From Flavobacterium soyangense (lineage in GTDB: Bacteria; Bacteroidota; Bacteroidia; Flavobacteriales; Flavobacteriaceae), in NCBI RefSeq assembly GCF_015277675.1, contig NZ_JADHEC010000011.1, positions 25,885-89,884 of the forward strand: a stretch of DNA of 64,000 nucleotides, given 5' to 3'. Positions 9,021 to 18,305 of this stretch are shown piece by piece (the first letter of the stretch is position 1; every line of letters starts with the position of its first letter). Both the position numbers and the translations under genes were made by a program. Below the pieces are notes generated by a model. It did no database searches. It saw only the letters and a list, made by a program, of their open reading frames with translations, and had not been told where the DNA came from.

Positions 9021-9722
9021 TTATTTTAAATTTAATACATCTTTCATAGTGAAAACTCCATGTTTCCCCACAATCCATTCGGCTGCAATAACAGCACCAA
9101 GAGCAAAACCATCACGATTGTGAGCCGTATGTTTTATTTCAATTGTATCCACTGTTGAGTTATAAGTTACGGTGTGCGTTCCAGGAACGTTTTCAGTTCT
9201 TATGGCTTCAATATGGATTTGGTTTTCTTTTGCTTCATCCAATGTCCAACTCTTGTAATCACTGTTTTCGATGACTCCTTTTGCCAATGAAATTGCGGTT
9301 CCACTTGGCGCATCCAGTTTTTGAGTGTGATGAATTTCTTCCATTTCAACTTTATAAGAATCGAATTTGGACATCATTTTTGCCAAATATTCATTGAGTC
9401 CAAAGAAAAGATTTACTCCTAAACTGAAGTTGGAACTAGAAATAAATGCTCCGTTTTTTTCTTGGCAAAGCGCTACCATTTCGTCATAGCGGTCTAGCCA
9501 ACCCGTTGTTCCTGAAACCACTGGAACATTGGCATAAAAGCCACTGGAAATATTTTCTACAGCAACTGCCGGTATGCTAAAATCTATGGCAACATCTGCA
9601 TTCGAAATCCCATCATAGGTATTAGATTCGTCTTTTTTCAAAACAATTTCGTGGCCTCTTTCCAGCGCAATTCTTTCGATTGTCTGTCCCATTTTTCCGT
9701 ATCCTAAAAGTGCGATTTTCAT
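9021..9722 (-). CDS. dapB: 4-hydroxy-tetrahydrodipicolinate reductase
   Basis: The protein has 233 residues, short for DapB (about 270 in E. coli). A Rossmann start, ALLGYGKMGQTIE, binds NAD(P)H. GTTGW and SSSNFSLGVNLFF are conserved. The active-site EEIHHTQKLDAPSGTA holds the catalytic His and Lys. It catalyses the reduction step in lysine and diaminopimelate synthesis and is cytoplasmic. It lies between DUF5683 and lepB, linking peptidoglycan precursor supply with envelope biogenesis in one operon. Confidence 0.96.
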   Translation of the reverse strand: MKIALLGYGKMGQTIERIALERGHEIVLKKDESNTYDGISNADVAIDFSIPAVAVENISSGFYANVPVVSGTTGWLDRYDEMVALCQEKNGAFISSSNFSLGVNLFFGLNEYLAKMMSKFDSYKVEMEEIHHTQKLDAPSGTAISLAKGVIENSDYKSWTLDEAKENQIHIEAIRTENVPGTHTVTYNSTVDTIEIKHTAHNRDGFALGAVIAAEWIVGKHGVFTMKDVLNLK

Positions 9723-9732
9723 TTGTTAGTTT

Positions 9733-10290
9733 CTAAAAATTATAATTAAATGTTAGACCCACATTTGTCTTAGATGTTACACCATTCAAATACAAATCTG
9801 GTCTTACGGATAAATTTTCATTTACATTAAATTGTATCAATGCGGCGTCAACATTAGCGTCAATGATATTTAATACATAAAAACCAACCACAAATAATGC
9901 GGATAAATCTCTATTTCTTTGATAAAATTTCTGTGCTGTAATCAATCTGCTTTGATCTAAATAGGAAAATTTATCGTCTGTATAGCCTTCTAACCTGCGT
10001 TTATAGGCGTCTCTATATTGATGATAACTTTTATTGCTGTCAATATAATAATAAAGACTGACTCCAATTGCTCCATAAACTAGAGGGATTTTCCAGTATT
10101 TTTTGTTGTAAGCCTGTCCCAATCCTGGTAAAATAGCCGAATAAAAAGCAGCTTTTGCAGGTGTCAATGGGTCTATGTCATTCGATTTCAAAGTGTCTTT
10201 TGCTGTCGGGACATCAGTTTTCTTTTGCGAAAAAACAGCTGTATTTCCTATGATAAAGAGGAACAGAACTATGAAACGGATTTTATACAC
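9733..10290 (-). CDS. DUF5683 family secreted/outer-membrane-associated protein
   Basis: The protein has 185 residues with a signal peptide (FIVLFLFIIGNTAVFSQ). The family hallmark AAFYSAILPGLGQAYNKKYWKIPLVYGAIG follows, with the LPGLGQAYN motif. A beta-rich C terminus (SVRPDLYLNG...VGLTFNYNF) may insert in the outer membrane. The function of the family is unknown. The start codon is GTG and shares its last base with the ParB stop (TAGTG), indicating translational coupling. Its constant position between parB and dapB in flavobacteria suggests an envelope role but proves nothing. Confidence 0.85.
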   Translation of the reverse strand: MYKIRFIVLFLFIIGNTAVFSQKKTDVPTAKDTLKSNDIDPLTPAKAAFYSAILPGLGQAYNKKYWKIPLVYGAIGVSLYYYIDSNKSYHQYRDAYKRRLEGYTDDKFSYLDQSRLITAQKFYQRNRDLSALFVVGFYVLNIIDANVDAALIQFNVNENLSVRPDLYLNGVTSKTNVGLTFNYNF

Positions 10291-11189
10291 TAGTCTTTTA
10301 TTAGTTTGATAATTCTGTTGAAGTCTTCTTCTGAATGAAATGGAATTGTAATTTTTCCTTTACCGTTTCCAGCGATTTTCACATCTACTTTTGTTCCAAA
10401 ATAAGTATTAAAAGTATTTTTCTGAGTTTCAGCAATTTCAAATGAGGAAGATTTGGCTTTTGTTGCAGGTTTTGGTTTTAAACTTTCCTGATAATTTTTC
10501 ACCAAAGATTCAGTATCACGAACCGATAGGTTTTGACTCACTATTTTTTGATAAATATCAGTTTGTACATCTTGGTCTTCAATATTGATTATCGCTCGAC
10601 CGTGCCCCATACTGATGAATCCGTCACGAATGCCGGTTTGGATAATTGGATCTAATTTTAAAAGCCTCAAATAATTGGCAATTGTGGAACGTTTTTTACC
10701 TACACGTTCGCTCATTTGTTCTTGTGTCAATTGAATTTCATCAATCAATCTTTGATACGAAAGCGCAATTTCTATTGGATCTAAATCGTGGCGTTGAATA
10801 TTTTCAACCAAAGCCATAATCAAGGATTCATTGTCATTTGCAATCCGAATATAAGCAGGAACAGTGGTCAATCCTACCAATGTTGAGGCACGTAAACGTC
10901 TTTCTCCTGAAATTAATTGGTATTTATTGAAGTCTAATTTCCGAACAGTAATGGGTTGAATAACGCCTAATTCCTTAATAGAAGAAGCCAATTCTCTCAA
11001 TGAATCTTCATTGAAATTACTTCTGGGCTGAAACGGATTTATTTCGATTGAATCAATTTCAAGCTCAATAATATTCCCGACTACTTTATCGGCATTTTTA
11101 TCGCTTACAGATTTTATGTCGTTCTCCGGATCTTTCAATAAAGCAGATAATCCTCTTCCTAACGCTTGTTTTTTTATTGCTTTTGCCAT
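10290..11189 (-). CDS. parB: Chromosome-partitioning protein ParB
   Basis: The protein has 299 residues. The order is an N-terminal ALGRGLSALLKD segment (the ParA-stimulating region), the ParB/Srx CTPase domain with INPFQPRSNFNE and the GERRLRAS box (about 115-122), a helix-turn-helix in LTQEQMSERVGKKRSTIANYLRLLKLD, and a C-terminal dimerisation helix. ParB binds parS, spreads as a CTP-dependent clamp and acts with ParA to segregate the origin region. No canonical parS palindrome was seen in the window by eye. It starts 4 bp after the parA stop. Confidence 0.96.
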   Translation of the reverse strand: MAKAIKKQALGRGLSALLKDPENDIKSVSDKNADKVVGNIIELEIDSIEINPFQPRSNFNEDSLRELASSIKELGVIQPITVRKLDFNKYQLISGERRLRASTLVGLTTVPAYIRIANDNESLIMALVENIQRHDLDPIEIALSYQRLIDEIQLTQEQMSERVGKKRSTIANYLRLLKLDPIIQTGIRDGFISMGHGRAIINIEDQDVQTDIYQKIVSQNLSVRDTESLVKNYQESLKPKPATKAKSSSFEIAETQKNTFNTYFGTKVDVKIAGNGKGKITIPFHSEEDFNRIIKLIKD

Positions 11190-11193
11190 AAAA

Positions 11194-11961
11194 CTATTTG
11201 CTGTTTTTCTTTATAATTTCATGAGCTAATTGTAGGTAATTATTAGCTCCTTTGCTTGTTGCGTCATAGTTTATAATGCTTTCGCCAAAACTTGGAGCTT
11301 CACTCAATTTTACGTTTCTTTGAATAATAGTTTCAAAAACCATATCGTTAAAATGTTTCTGAACTTCTTCGACTACTTGATTTGACAAACGCAATCTGGA
11401 ATCAAACATTGTCAAAAGCAATCCTTCAATGTCTAAGTCTGGATTGTGAATTTTTTGAATGCTTTTTATCGTATTCAATAGTTTTCCCAAACCTTCGAGT
11501 GCAAAATATTCGCATTGAATTGGAATAATAACAGAATCTGCTGCTGTCAAAGCGTTCAGTGTAAGTAAGCCCAATGATGGCGCACAATCTATAATGATAT
11601 AATCGTATTCGTCTTTGATGCTTTCCAAAGCTTTTTTGAGCATATATTCTCTATCTACTTTATCAACCAACTCGATTTCGATGGCAACAAGATCAATATG
11701 CGATGGAATCACGTCTAAGTTTGGAGCGGAACATTTCATTACAGCCTCTTTTGGTGTATTGCTATGTTCTATAATTTGATAAGTTCCAATTTCAACAGTA
11801 TTAACATCAATGCCCAATCCTGAACTCGCATTTGCCTGTGGATCAGCATCTATTAATAACACTTTCTTTTCTAAAACACCTAGTGATGCTGCTAGATTTA
11901 CTGACGTTGTAGTCTTTCCAACACCACCTTTTTGATTAGCAATCGCAATGATTTTGCCCAT
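11194..11961 (-). CDS. parA: Chromosome-partitioning ATPase ParA (Soj)
   Basis: The protein has 255 residues. A deviant Walker A, KGGVGKTTT (about 11-19), lies near the N terminus, with IDADPQANA, the IIIDCAPSLG Walker B and the C-terminal VKLSEAPSFGESIINYD typical of chromosomal ParA/Soj. It is a nucleoid-associated ATPase that moves ParB-parS complexes. As the first gene of a six-gene minus-strand run, its promoter lies in the 247-bp gap upstream. A near-consensus -7 (TATTTTTA) is present there but no clear -33. Confidence 0.97.
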   Translation of the reverse strand: MGKIIAIANQKGGVGKTTTSVNLAASLGVLEKKVLLIDADPQANASSGLGIDVNTVEIGTYQIIEHSNTPKEAVMKCSAPNLDVIPSHIDLVAIEIELVDKVDREYMLKKALESIKDEYDYIIIDCAPSLGLLTLNALTAADSVIIPIQCEYFALEGLGKLLNTIKSIQKIHNPDLDIEGLLLTMFDSRLRLSNQVVEEVQKHFNDMVFETIIQRNVKLSEAPSFGESIINYDATSKGANNYLQLAHEIIKKNSK

Positions 11962-12141
11962 TTATTTTTCTAAATTTTGAACGGTAAAAATACAATTAAT
12001 TATGGTTTCTGAAAATCTATTTTGTTAACATTTGTTAAGGTTTGATTAGCAGATGATTTTTGGCAAACTGTTTTTGAGGATTCAATAATTTTCAGGAGGA
12101 TTTTCTTAAATAGTGTAAACCATAATATTTAAATTCTTGTG

Positions 12142-12172
12142 TTGATATTGATTAGATTTAGCAATACATTTA
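12142..12172 (+). promoter_or_regulatory. Promoter of the glycosyltransferase genes, bracketed by an inverted repeat
   Basis: TTG, 20 nt, then TACATTTA (7 of 8 to TAnnTTTG) lies 36 bp before the ATG. A 9-bp inverted repeat, TTCTTGTGT at 12134-12142 and ACACAAGAA at 12172-12180, brackets the core promoter and is placed as an operator would be. Confidence 0.45.
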
Positions 12173-12208
12173 CACAAGAAATTTTAATTCGCAACCGAAT
12201 AATCTAAA

Positions 12209-13327
12209 ATGACTTTTGCCATCATTACTCATGTGCCTCATATCCTTGAGCAAAATCAATATTTTGCTTATTCACCATATGTTAGAGAAATGAATATCTG
12301 GGTAAAACAGGTAGATAAGTTGATTATAGTTGCTCCTGAATCCAAATCTGGAAAAACACCAATTGACATAAACTATGAGCATGATAAAATAGAATTCATA
12401 GCTATTGAAAGCTTTGATGTATTGAGTTTAAAGGCAATTTCTAAAACAGTTCTCAAAACACCCAAAATTTGTTGGAGGATTTATTCTGCTATGCAAAAAG
12501 CAGACCATATTCATTTGCGATGTCCCGGAAATATTGGCTTATTAGGAAGTTTGGTTCAAATTTTATTTCCAAATAAAGCTAAAACGGCTAAATATGCTGG
12601 TAATTGGGATCCAAAATCAAAGCAACCATGGACCTATCTTTTACAAAAATGGATTTTGAGTAATACCTTTCTGACTCGAAATATGAATGTTTTAGTTTAT
12701 GGCGAATGGGAAGGAATTTCTAAAAATATCAAACCTTTTTTTACGGCGACTTATAATGAAACGGATAAATTGCCTATTGTTCCTAAAGAATTGCAAGGCC
12801 AAATTAGTTTTATTTTTGGGGGAGCCTTGGTACACGGCAAAAATCCGTTGTATGCCATTCAGTTGGTGGAAACATTATATAAAAAGGGATATGAAGTTGT
12901 ATTAGCTTTATATGGAGAAGGAGTGGAGAGGAAAAAATTGGAAGAATATATTAGCCAAAATAATTTAGGGAACATCATTTCATTAAAAGGGAATCAAACT
13001 CAGGAATCGGTAAAAAAAGCTTACGAAGCCAATCATTTTGTGCTATTGCCATCCGAAAGTGAAGGTTGGCCAAAAGCAATTGCTGAAGGGATGTTTTGGG
13101 GCTGCGTTCCCATATCAACAAAGGTTTCTTGTGTGCCGTTTATGCTAGATTTTGGAAACAGAGGTGTTCTGTTAGAAATGGATTTAGAAAAAGATGTTCA
13201 CCAAATGGTAGTTCTTTTGAAAAACGAAGTTGATTATTTAGACAAAAGCCAAAAGGCTAGTGAGTGGTCAAGACAATATACTTTGGATGTTTTTGAAGGG
13301 GAGATTAAAAAATTATTGCAATTATGA
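12209..13327 (+). CDS. Group 1 (GT4) glycosyltransferase
   Basis: The protein has 372 residues and a GT-B fold. The C-terminal half holds ISFIFGGALVHGKNPLYAI, LALYGEGVERKKLEEYI, and the nucleotide-sugar site LLPSESEGWPKAIAEGMFWGCVPIST, with the E(x7)E arrangement of GT4 enzymes. The N-terminal half is divergent. It probably adds a sugar to a lipid-linked surface glycan; donor and acceptor are unknown. It overlaps the next glycosyltransferase by 4 nt (ATGA), so the pair is co-translated. The following sugar transferase has its own promoter. Confidence 0.88.
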   Translation: MTFAIITHVPHILEQNQYFAYSPYVREMNIWVKQVDKLIIVAPESKSGKTPIDINYEHDKIEFIAIESFDVLSLKAISKTVLKTPKICWRIYSAMQKADHIHLRCPGNIGLLGSLVQILFPNKAKTAKYAGNWDPKSKQPWTYLLQKWILSNTFLTRNMNVLVYGEWEGISKNIKPFFTATYNETDKLPIVPKELQGQISFIFGGALVHGKNPLYAIQLVETLYKKGYEVVLALYGEGVERKKLEEYISQNNLGNIISLKGNQTQESVKKAYEANHFVLLPSESEGWPKAIAEGMFWGCVPISTKVSCVPFMLDFGNRGVLLEMDLEKDVHQMVVLLKNEVDYLDKSQKASEWSRQYTLDVFEGEIKKLLQL

Positions 13328-14397
13328 GAGTTCTTCAAATCATAGATTCTCTTGAGGCTGGCGGTGCTGAACGAATGGCGGTAAACTATGCGAATGCGCT
13401 TGCAAAAGAAATTGAGTTTTCGGGCTTAGTTGTAACTCGAAAAGAAGGGGCACTTTTGAATCAGGTTAACAAAGATATTTCTTATCTTTATTTGAATAAA
13501 ACGCACACCATTGATTTAAAATCCATTTATAAATTAAGAAAATTTGTAATAGATAATAAGGTAGAAGTTGTTCATGCTCACAGTACTTCTTTTTTTACGG
13601 CTTTTTTGTTGAAATTGATTTATCCATCCATAAAGTTAATTTGGCACGATCATTATGGAGATAGTGAGTTTTTATCAAAAAGACCTTTGTTGAGTTTAAG
13701 AATGGTTATTCCTTTTTTTAATGGAATTATTGCAGTAAACCAACAACTTAAAATTTGGGCTGAACAAAAAATACATTTAAAGAATGTGATTTATTTGCCT
13801 AATTTTCCATCTGAAGAAAATGCTATTTCGGAACAAACTATTTTGCAAGGAATTAAAGGGAAAAGAATTGTGTCTTTGGCAAATTTAAGGGTTCAGAAGA
13901 ACCATTTTTTATTGTTGGAAGTGGCTAGAAAAGTTAAAATATCTCATCCTGAATGGACATTTCATTTGGTGGGAAAAGATTTTGAGGATGATTATTCCAA
14001 AAAAATAAAGACTTTAATTTTGGATTATAATTTAGAAAATAATGTTTTCATTTACGGCTCCAGACAGGATATAAAAAACACTCTCAATCAGTCAACTATA
14101 GGTATCCTGACTTCACAATCAGAAGGCTTGCCAGTTGCATTACTTGAATATGGCTTGCAAAAAAAAGCTGTTGTAGTAACTAATGTAGGCGAAGTTCCTT
14201 TGTTAATTCAAGATGGAATTAATGGTTTTATTGTTAATGCAACTGAATCACAATTATTCTATGAATTACTTGTGAAGTTATTGGATAATAAAACTTTACG
14301 GTCAGATTTTGGAAAAGCTCTTCAAAAAACCATTAATAATAACTATTCTGAAGTAACCGTTATTAAGCAATATTTAGATTGGTTAGATAACTTTTAA
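13324..14397 (+). CDS. Group 1 (GT4) glycosyltransferase
   Basis: The protein has 357 residues. The N-terminal GT4 donor-side loop DSLEAGGAERMAVNYANAL and VHAHSTSFFTAF are clear. The C-terminal part has VSLANLRVQKNHFLLLEV and LTSQSEGLPVALLEYGLQKKAVVVTNVGEVPLLI, including the EGLPVALLE donor-binding motif. It is a cytoplasmic or membrane-peripheral enzyme of surface polysaccharide assembly whose sugar specificity cannot be read from sequence. It starts inside the last codons of the preceding glycosyltransferase. Confidence 0.92.
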   Translation: MRVLQIIDSLEAGGAERMAVNYANALAKEIEFSGLVVTRKEGALLNQVNKDISYLYLNKTHTIDLKSIYKLRKFVIDNKVEVVHAHSTSFFTAFLLKLIYPSIKLIWHDHYGDSEFLSKRPLLSLRMVIPFFNGIIAVNQQLKIWAEQKIHLKNVIYLPNFPSEENAISEQTILQGIKGKRIVSLANLRVQKNHFLLLEVARKVKISHPEWTFHLVGKDFEDDYSKKIKTLILDYNLENNVFIYGSRQDIKNTLNQSTIGILTSQSEGLPVALLEYGLQKKAVVVTNVGEVPLLIQDGINGFIVNATESQLFYELLVKLLDNKTLRSDFGKALQKTINNNYSEVTVIKQYLDWLDNF

Positions 14398-14463
14398 AAT
14401 TAATAAGAAAAGCACTTTAATAAATCAGTTAACCGATAAGAACTGTTGGTTGTCGATTTTTTA

Positions 14464-14493
14464 TTGGTTTGATGGGATGTTTATGTAGATTTG
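14464..14493 (+). promoter_or_regulatory. Promoter of the sugar transferase gene
   Basis: TTG, 19 nt, then a perfect TAGATTTG. The -7 box lies 31 bp before the ATG. Its last three bases are the TTG that would otherwise be read as an upstream start codon, which decides the start in favour of the ATG. Confidence 0.75.
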
Positions 14494-14523
14494 TTTTCTA
14501 TAATAGAATTCGCAATTGTAACA

Positions 14524-15918
14524 ATGAATAAGAATAACAAAATACATTTTGAAGTCTCTGAGCGAAAAATATTGCTTAGAACTTTTGATGTTTTTTTTGT
14601 CTTGATGGCATTATATTTTACTGGTAAATCACTTGGTTTGGTATATCTCGAAGCCTCAACAAGTAATTTTCATTATGCGATTGCTCTAGTACTTTACCTC
14701 AATATTATTGGAACTGTATTTGAAATGTATAATCTGCAGGTTGCCAGTAATCAATATAAGGTGTTAAAAAGTTCTATTCTTACTGCATCAACCACTGTTT
14801 TATTTTATTTGTTGACACCAATTTTCTCAGCAGAGTTGCCCAATAATAGGTTTCAAATTTTGATTTTTTATTTTACATTACTTTTGGCCTTAGTTCTATG
14901 GAGAACTTTTTACGTCAAGTTTTTGGCCTCTAATCGATTTGTACAAAACGTTATCTTGGTCTGTGAACGGGAGCAGGTAGAGGAATTAATTCTGGTATTG
15001 GAAAACTCTGACCCACATTATAGAATTGTTGCTTATGTAAACTCTGACAGGACTAATAATGACCTTTTTGAATACCATTTTGTACAACATATTGGTGTTA
15101 ATGACTTAGTTTCCTTTGTAAATGAAAATAACCTATTCGAAATTGTTGTTGCCTCTCAAAATACGGAAGATATTACTGTGGAATTATACCAAGAATTACT
15201 TCATTTGTTAGAATCCGGAACAACCATTCGAGAATATACCCAAGTTTACGAAGATAAAACCCAACGAATTCCTGTGCAATATATTACAAGGGATTTTTAT
15301 AAATTTTTTCCTTTTAATAGAAGCAATAATAATCAACTTTATTTATTGAATGTTAAAATAATGGAAGCACTAATTTGCATTTTCGGTTTGTCATTCGGGA
15401 TACTATTATTTCCATTTATTGCATTAGGAAATGTTGTTGGAAATCGCGGAAAATTATTTTACACTCAGGAACGAGTAGGAAAAAATGGCAAAGTATTTCA
15501 GATACTCAAATTAAGGACTATGATTAAAAATGCTGAAATAAAAGGTGCAGTATTCTCGGGGCCAAATGATAGTCGTATTACTCCTTTTGGAAAATTCTTA
15601 CGTAAAACCAGAATCGATGAAATCCCTCAATTTATCAATGTCTTAAAAGGGGAAATGGCAGTTATTGGGCCGCGACCTGAGCGACCTTTCTTTGTTAAGG
15701 AAATTGCTGAAATAATGCCTTTTTATGAAACCCGTCACGTGATAAAACCGGGACTTACAGGCTGGGCACAAGTGAATTATCCCTATGGAGAATCTATGGA
15801 TGACAGCTTGATAAAATTGCAATATGATTTGTATTATATCAAACACCGAAGCATTTTTCTGGATTTGAATATTGCAATTAAAACAATAAGCACTGTCCTT
15901 TTTTATAGAGGACAATAA
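14524..15918 (+). CDS. Polyprenyl-phosphate sugar-1-phosphate transferase (WbaP/WcaJ type)
   Basis: The protein has 464 residues from the chosen ATG. Four N-terminal transmembrane segments precede a Rossmann-like middle domain (NVILVCEREQVEELILVLENSD). A further hydrophobic segment (ALICIFGLSFGILLFPFIAL) leads into the bacterial sugar transferase domain with QERVGKNGKVFQILKLRTM, RIDEIPQFINVLKGEMAVIGPRPE and PGLTGWAQVNY. It transfers a sugar phosphate to undecaprenyl phosphate to start capsule, O-antigen or exopolysaccharide repeat synthesis. The identity of the first sugar is not readable. It has its own promoter, although it follows two glycosyltransferases. Confidence 0.93.
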   Translation: MNKNNKIHFEVSERKILLRTFDVFFVLMALYFTGKSLGLVYLEASTSNFHYAIALVLYLNIIGTVFEMYNLQVASNQYKVLKSSILTASTTVLFYLLTPIFSAELPNNRFQILIFYFTLLLALVLWRTFYVKFLASNRFVQNVILVCEREQVEELILVLENSDPHYRIVAYVNSDRTNNDLFEYHFVQHIGVNDLVSFVNENNLFEIVVASQNTEDITVELYQELLHLLESGTTIREYTQVYEDKTQRIPVQYITRDFYKFFPFNRSNNNQLYLLNVKIMEALICIFGLSFGILLFPFIALGNVVGNRGKLFYTQERVGKNGKVFQILKLRTMIKNAEIKGAVFSGPNDSRITPFGKFLRKTRIDEIPQFINVLKGEMAVIGPRPERPFFVKEIAEIMPFYETRHVIKPGLTGWAQVNYPYGESMDDSLIKLQYDLYYIKHRSIFLDLNIAIKTISTVLFYRGQ

Positions 15919-17055
15919 TTAAAAAACGATTGGAATGCGTTTGCTGTTTTTGACAGCTATTTTTATCAATACTGCTAAACTGGTTATAATAAGTGGCAGC
16001 ATAATCAATAAGTGTGCTTTATTAAACATTAAAATTAGATAAACTCCCATCGAAATAACATTAAAAACGCATAAATTGATAATCCATTTTCTGTTTTTTC
16101 TGAGTATAAAATAGAATAATACAAGTAGTGCAGGATTAAACAACATCATATTGTAGTTATAAGCCAACTCTTCATGGAAAGAATAAAATCCCATAAAACC
16201 AAAGAAAATCCCCAATAATCCCATCGTTAAAATATAAAACAAATCGATACTTTTTTTGTTCAAAATAAGAATAAGTCCAAGAAAGATCACAAAAGTATAA
16301 ATAGTGTCCCACCAACAATTGGGTGCTGCTTTTTTGAATTCCAATAAGGTTTTGCTTTCCTTGCAAAGAGGATGATTTTCGAATGATATTAATTTTAAAC
16401 TTTTATGAAGTTCTAATGGCAAAAAGATTTTTGTGCCATATTCATCAACCTTCTTCCCAAATATAATGCTCGTGCCCAGTTTTTCATAAAATGAATTGTC
16501 AAAATAGGGATATAAAATACTTCTATATGTTTTATCCGTGTCGGTTTTTTTGACAATGGTTTTGGCACCCAATGTTTTGTTCAAGATTTCCACCACCATC
16601 GAAGTACAGTTTTTGTCTATAAACTTATAAGTATAATAACTTTCGCTTGAGGCTAATGTAGTACTCAAATTGTCTAATAATTTTTGTTTATAAACCAGAG
16701 GAACAATCAATTCCTGTTCATAAACACTCCTGTGTTCATAGGTATATTGGTTCATAAAATCAGAGAAGACATTGACAACTGCAAAATATTGTAAATCCCC
16801 TTTGGCAAATTTTGCGACAAAATTAGGCGTGGAAAAATCAAAAGCACCATAATTATATACAAGATCCAGATTATTTTCTATGTCGGTAATCCGTATTGCG
16901 GTGTGTCCAAAAAGAGAATAAGATTCGTTTCCGGTATCGCAAGTGATTATGCTAACACGAGCGTTTTTTGATAATATACTGTTCTGTGCAAAGTTGCTCA
17001 TTGAAACAATCATCAATGTCAAACAGAATATTTTTTTTAATAAAGATGAATTCAT
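15919..17055 (-). CDS. DUF4105 / Lnb-like lipoprotein N-acyltransferase
   Basis: The protein has 378 residues. A signal peptide (KKIFCLTLMIVSMSNFAQ) precedes a periplasmic DUF4105 domain with ITCDTGNESYSLFGHTAIRI, VYNYGAFDF and the DKNCTSM cysteine motif. Five hydrophobic segments follow from about residue 245. This periplasmic-plus-membrane layout is that of Lnb, reported as the lipoprotein N-acyltransferase of Bacteroides, which lack the standard Lnt. The conserved His (FGH) and Cys (NC) are likely catalytic by analogy. Assignment to Lnb itself, rather than a paralogue, is inference. The stop codon directly abuts the stop of the convergent sugar transferase with no intervening base. Confidence 0.75.
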   Translation of the reverse strand: MNSSLLKKIFCLTLMIVSMSNFAQNSILSKNARVSIITCDTGNESYSLFGHTAIRITDIENNLDLVYNYGAFDFSTPNFVAKFAKGDLQYFAVVNVFSDFMNQYTYEHRSVYEQELIVPLVYKQKLLDNLSTTLASSESYYTYKFIDKNCTSMVVEILNKTLGAKTIVKKTDTDKTYRSILYPYFDNSFYEKLGTSIIFGKKVDEYGTKIFLPLELHKSLKLISFENHPLCKESKTLLEFKKAAPNCWWDTIYTFVIFLGLILILNKKSIDLFYILTMGLLGIFFGFMGFYSFHEELAYNYNMMLFNPALLVLFYFILRKNRKWIINLCVFNVISMGVYLILMFNKAHLLIMLPLIITSLAVLIKIAVKNSKRIPIVF

Positions 17056-17078
17056 TTATGGATATATAAAAAAATAAA

Positions 17079-18152
17079 TTAATTTCTAAAAAAACCCAAA
17101 TCTACTTTTAACGAAAAAATATTCGAATATAAAGCTGCACTTTGATTCCCTAAATTGGTTAGCGCATAATCAATTTGGATACCTTTGTATTTGAATCCCA
17201 ACCCAATATTAGGCTGAAAGCCTACTTTTACCGAATCATCAATTTGTTGTATTTTTTGAAAATTCCCCACACCGGCACGCAAGAAAACCAAATCGGTATA
17301 ACCAAATTCAAATCCGAGTGCAGGATCAATACTGACAAAATTCGTTGAAAAAATATCGTTGGTTTTGGCAAATTGCAAATTGATATTGGCTGCAGCCAAA
17401 ATGCTGTAATCATAACGAATAATAAACTTTTTGGACAATCCCAATTGTGCTTTTGGGGCAGTAATCTCGGTGCTTTCCGGTAATTCCTGATTTTGTCCTG
17501 GAATGGCATTGGCAATTTTTTTATATTCGGCTTCGTCAATGTTCCAAACATTATAGGTAGTGGTAATGTCTCGAATCATCAAGCCAAATTGCCAGTCATT
17601 TTTCTCGAATTGCAGTCCGGCATCAAATCCAAAACCCCAAGAACTGGCAAACTTTCCTATAATTCTTCGAATTACTTTGGCATTTACACCATATTGAAAT
17701 CCGGGGACTTGCAGTTTTCGAGCATAAGAAAAGGTAACGCCATAATCTGCAGTAGAAAAAAGACTGATGCGATTGTAGTCAATATTACCTTGGCTGTCGA
17801 TTAATTCGGTTGTATTCAAAATGTCATCAACCCCAAAACGGATTAAAGAAATGCCCCAAGCACTATCATCATCAATGGGATTTGCGTAAGCGATATAGTC
17901 GTATTGGGCAATATTAGCAAAATAATTGGCGTGCATCAATGACAATTGTTGATCTTCAAGATGAACCAATCCTGCGGGATTCCAATAGCCAGAATTTACG
18001 TCATTAGTACTTGCTGTCACTGCGTTTGCCATTCCAAATGCAGCAGCATCGACACCAATATTCATAAACTCGTTCGAATACTTTCTGACAGTTTGCGCAT
18101 ACGAACTGGCACAAAGCAAAAGGAGAAAGAAGAATATTTTTTTTTTAAACAT
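17079..18152 (-). CDS. PorV/PorQ-family outer-membrane beta-barrel protein
   Basis: The protein has 357 residues. A signal peptide (KIFFFLLLLCASSYAQ) is followed by NIGVDAAAFGMANAVTASTNDVNSGYWNPAGL, the hallmark start of PorV/PorQ and FadL-like barrels in Bacteroidota. Alternating beta strands run to a C-terminal aromatic strand (SLKVDLGFF). PorV and PorQ bring T9SS cargo to the attachment complex or take part in secretion. Which member this is cannot be decided without alignment. The window also encodes a T9SS cargo protein. It lies 23 bp upstream of the Lnb-like gene on the same strand, so the two may be co-transcribed. Confidence 0.75.
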   Translation of the reverse strand: MFKKKIFFFLLLLCASSYAQTVRKYSNEFMNIGVDAAAFGMANAVTASTNDVNSGYWNPAGLVHLEDQQLSLMHANYFANIAQYDYIAYANPIDDDSAWGISLIRFGVDDILNTTELIDSQGNIDYNRISLFSTADYGVTFSYARKLQVPGFQYGVNAKVIRRIIGKFASSWGFGFDAGLQFEKNDWQFGLMIRDITTTYNVWNIDEAEYKKIANAIPGQNQELPESTEITAPKAQLGLSKKFIIRYDYSILAAANINLQFAKTNDIFSTNFVSIDPALGFEFGYTDLVFLRAGVGNFQKIQQIDDSVKVGFQPNIGLGFKYKGIQIDYALTNLGNQSAALYSNIFSLKVDLGFFRN

Positions 18153-18190
18153 TGATTATTTTGCAGATATAAGACCTGTTTAATTTTTCC

Positions 18191-18198
18191 CAAAAATA
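18191..18198 (-). promoter_or_regulatory. -7 element for the PorV/PorQ-like gene
   Basis: A perfect TATTTTTG on the minus strand lies 38 bp upstream of the ATG. No TTG is present at the matching -33 position. Confidence 0.45.
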
Positions 18199-18305
18199 TA
18201 ATTTTTTACTGAGCTAATTCCTTACTTATGGATAAATAAAACTACTGATGAACTCGCTGTTTAAAAAACTCTATTAAAAACGCACTTCTCCGTTACTTAT
18301 TATAT

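Noticed and set aside
10290..12208. Search for a parS site near parAB
   Set aside because: No TGTTTCACGTGAAACA-like palindrome was seen by eye here or elsewhere in the window; it may lie outside.
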